Assembly (NCBI RefSeq): GCF_029223285.1
Contig: NZ_JARHUJ010000002.1
Span: forward strand, 868,001 to 932,000
Reading direction: 5' to 3'
DNA from: Paraflavitalea sp. CAU 1676
Lineage (GTDB): Bacteria > Bacteroidota > Bacteroidia > Chitinophagales > Chitinophagaceae
Length of the DNA: 64,000 bases
Made by a program: the position numbers and the translations under genes. Positions 62,797 through 64,000 of this stretch are shown piece by piece. Below the pieces are notes generated by a model that did no database searches, was not told the DNA's origin, and was given only the letters and a program-made list of their open reading frames with translations. The stretch's first letter is position 1; each line of letters opens with the position of its first letter.

Positions 62797-63948
62797 ATGA
62801 AACAACTGATTGCCTGTTGCCTGCTGATGGCACTGCTCAGTCCGGACGCCAGCGAGGCTCAATCCGGCAAAACCACCACCCAACGCACGTTTACCAATCC
62901 GCTGTCCGTCGACTTTGGCGATCCCTATGTTTTGTACGTTAAAGGCGACAAATACTACATGTACGGCACCGGCGCCGGGGCCAACAAAGGTTTTGCTGCC
63001 TACTCATCCACCGACCTCGTAAACTGGAAAAACGAAGGACAGGTCTATTTTCACGACAATAAGAATGGCTGGAGCGACCCGGCTGCCGCCTGGGGCGGCG
63101 CTTACTGGGCGCCCGAAGTATACGCAGTAAAGGGTAAGTTCTACCTGTTCTACAGCGCCCAATGGAAGGAAAACCCAACCAAAGAATTGGAGAACTTCCG
63201 TATCGGAGTAGCAGTAGCCGATAAACCAACCGGCCCCTTCATCGACTTAGCCCAACAACCCATCTTCGACCCGGGTTATCCCATCATCGATGCCAATGTA
63301 CTGTTCGATGCAGACGGCAGGGTCTATCTCTATTATTCCCGCTGCTGTTACAAACATGCAGTAGAAAGCGATGTAGCCACCTGGGCCAACAACAAAGGAT
63401 GGTTCAAGGAGATCGAAGAAAGCTGGGTATATGGGGTAGAACTGAAACCCGATTTCAGCGGTGTGATCGGTGAGCCGGTGCTCTTGTTGCGCCCACCCGT
63501 AAGCATGAACGATAAACAGGCCGAATGGGAAAGCCGCTCGGTAACTTCCCAGGAAGTGAATCGTCGCTGGACGGAAGGCTCTGTCGCCTTCAAAAAAGGG
63601 AATACCTACTTCATGATGTATTCGGCCAACTACTTCGGCGGCAAGAATTATGCCGTGGGTTATGCGACCAGCAGTAGTCCGCTGGGACCTTATACCAAGG
63701 CCGCCAACAATCCGGTGCTGGAGAAGAATGTAGAAAAGGGTGGGGTAGTAACCGGTACCGGCCATAATAGCATCACCTATTCGCCAGATGGTAAAGAGAT
63801 GTTTTGTGTGTACCATGGCCGCACGTCGGCCACCGGCGATCAACGCGTGGTCTTTATCGACCGCATGAAGGTTTCAAAGAACGGGCAACTGGTGGTAGAC
63901 GGTCCAACGACCAAGGCACAGCCAATGCCATCAGGAACAGCCCGGTAA
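62797..63948 (+). CDS. Secreted glycoside hydrolase family 43
   Basis: This 383-residue enzyme starts at ATG 62797 (MKQLIACCLLMALL); an in-frame ATG at 62716 would bury the signal peptide, which is cut near EAQS. It is a five-bladed GH43 propeller from about 32 to 380. The three catalytic acids are visible: the general base Asp42 in FGDPYVLY, the pKa-modulating Asp near 164 in IDANVLFD, and the general acid Glu near 260 in TEGSVAFKKG. GH43 enzymes cleave arabinofuranoside or xyloside units of plant polysaccharides; the exact substrate cannot be read. It stands alone in this window, without a SusC/SusD pair beside it. Only 52 bp follow to the window end and show nothing. Confidence 0.92.
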   Translation: MKQLIACCLLMALLSPDASEAQSGKTTTQRTFTNPLSVDFGDPYVLYVKGDKYYMYGTGAGANKGFAAYSSTDLVNWKNEGQVYFHDNKNGWSDPAAAWGGAYWAPEVYAVKGKFYLFYSAQWKENPTKELENFRIGVAVADKPTGPFIDLAQQPIFDPGYPIIDANVLFDADGRVYLYYSRCCYKHAVESDVATWANNKGWFKEIEESWVYGVELKPDFSGVIGEPVLLLRPPVSMNDKQAEWESRSVTSQEVNRRWTEGSVAFKKGNTYFMMYSANYFGGKNYAVGYATSSSPLGPYTKAANNPVLEKNVEKGGVVTGTGHNSITYSPDGKEMFCVYHGRTSATGDQRVVFIDRMKVSKNGQLVVDGPTTKAQPMPSGTAR

Positions 63949-64000
63949 GATCTCGGAATTACAAATTACCTGATAGATACCGCAGCTGAAGGAGCCAGCC

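Overview
The window looks like a chromosomal stretch of a Bacteroidota bacterium, most likely Chitinophagaceae (Chitinophaga/Niastella-like). The reasons are type IX secretion (T9SS) C-terminal sorting domains, a TonB-dependent receptor, LytS-type kinases, an RteC protein, a DUF4932 peptidase, very large YD-repeat/RHS proteins, few Shine-Dalgarno sites, and promoters resembling TTTG-N18-TAnnTTTG. No rRNA, tRNA or CRISPR array was seen.

Layout. 1-4.6 kb is an accessory patch: a two-module DNA-binding-like protein with a PD-(D/E)XK nuclease end, an XRE regulator, a nuclease/Schlafen-type (DUF2075) helicase and small unknowns. 4.8-14.2 kb is a surface/export block: two large T9SS-exported beta-propeller (BNR-like) proteins with discoidin-type domains, then a TonB-dependent receptor. 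14.4-21.9 kb is a first toxin locus: two small aegerolysin-like beta-sandwich proteins, a 2007-residue SpvB/FG-GAP/RHS protein with a variable C-terminal tip, and an overlapping kinase-fold gene that may be its immunity partner. 22.0-24.1 kb holds two overlapping LytS-type histidine kinases with no response regulator beside them. 24.2-27.2 kb is a run of small genes resembling an immunity-gene store (T6SS Tdi1-C/DUF1851-like, DUF4262, a zinc-binding-like protein). 27.3-30.7 kb is on the minus strand: a DUF4932 metallopeptidase-like protein, an AraC regulator and an atypical SDR oxidoreductase. 31.4-34.6 kb holds an AbiJ-NTD4 protein, an RteC protein, a multi-copy Bacteroidota family protein of unknown function, a GC-rich intergenic region rich in hairpins (possible ncRNA) and a holin-like small protein.

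34.8-58.5 kb is the main system. Two transcription units (an OmpA/thrombospondin-3 protein; then an outer-membrane barrel, an Ig-like surface protein, a 2540-residue SpvB/PA14 protein, a small secreted protein, a 3024-residue DUF6443/LamG/RHS protein and a lipoprotein) are preceded by near-identical control regions. Each has three 12-bp direct repeats exactly 21 bp apart, with a -7-like box exactly 42 bp after the third repeat start. That geometry fits LytTR-family regulator sites. The RHS protein ends in an AT-rich tip resembling a SleB-type cell-wall hydrolase, followed 13 bp later by a lipoprotein, a sensible periplasmic immunity protein.

58.5-60.5 kb is a graveyard: an orphan RHS core fragment, three copies of a palindrome/hairpin repeat, an IS3 transposase remnant, and a primase/helicase-type gene broken by an in-frame TAG. 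60.6-64 kb has small secreted or membrane proteins, an acidic small protein and a GH43 glycoside hydrolase.

All family assignments come from reading motifs by eye. No database search was run.
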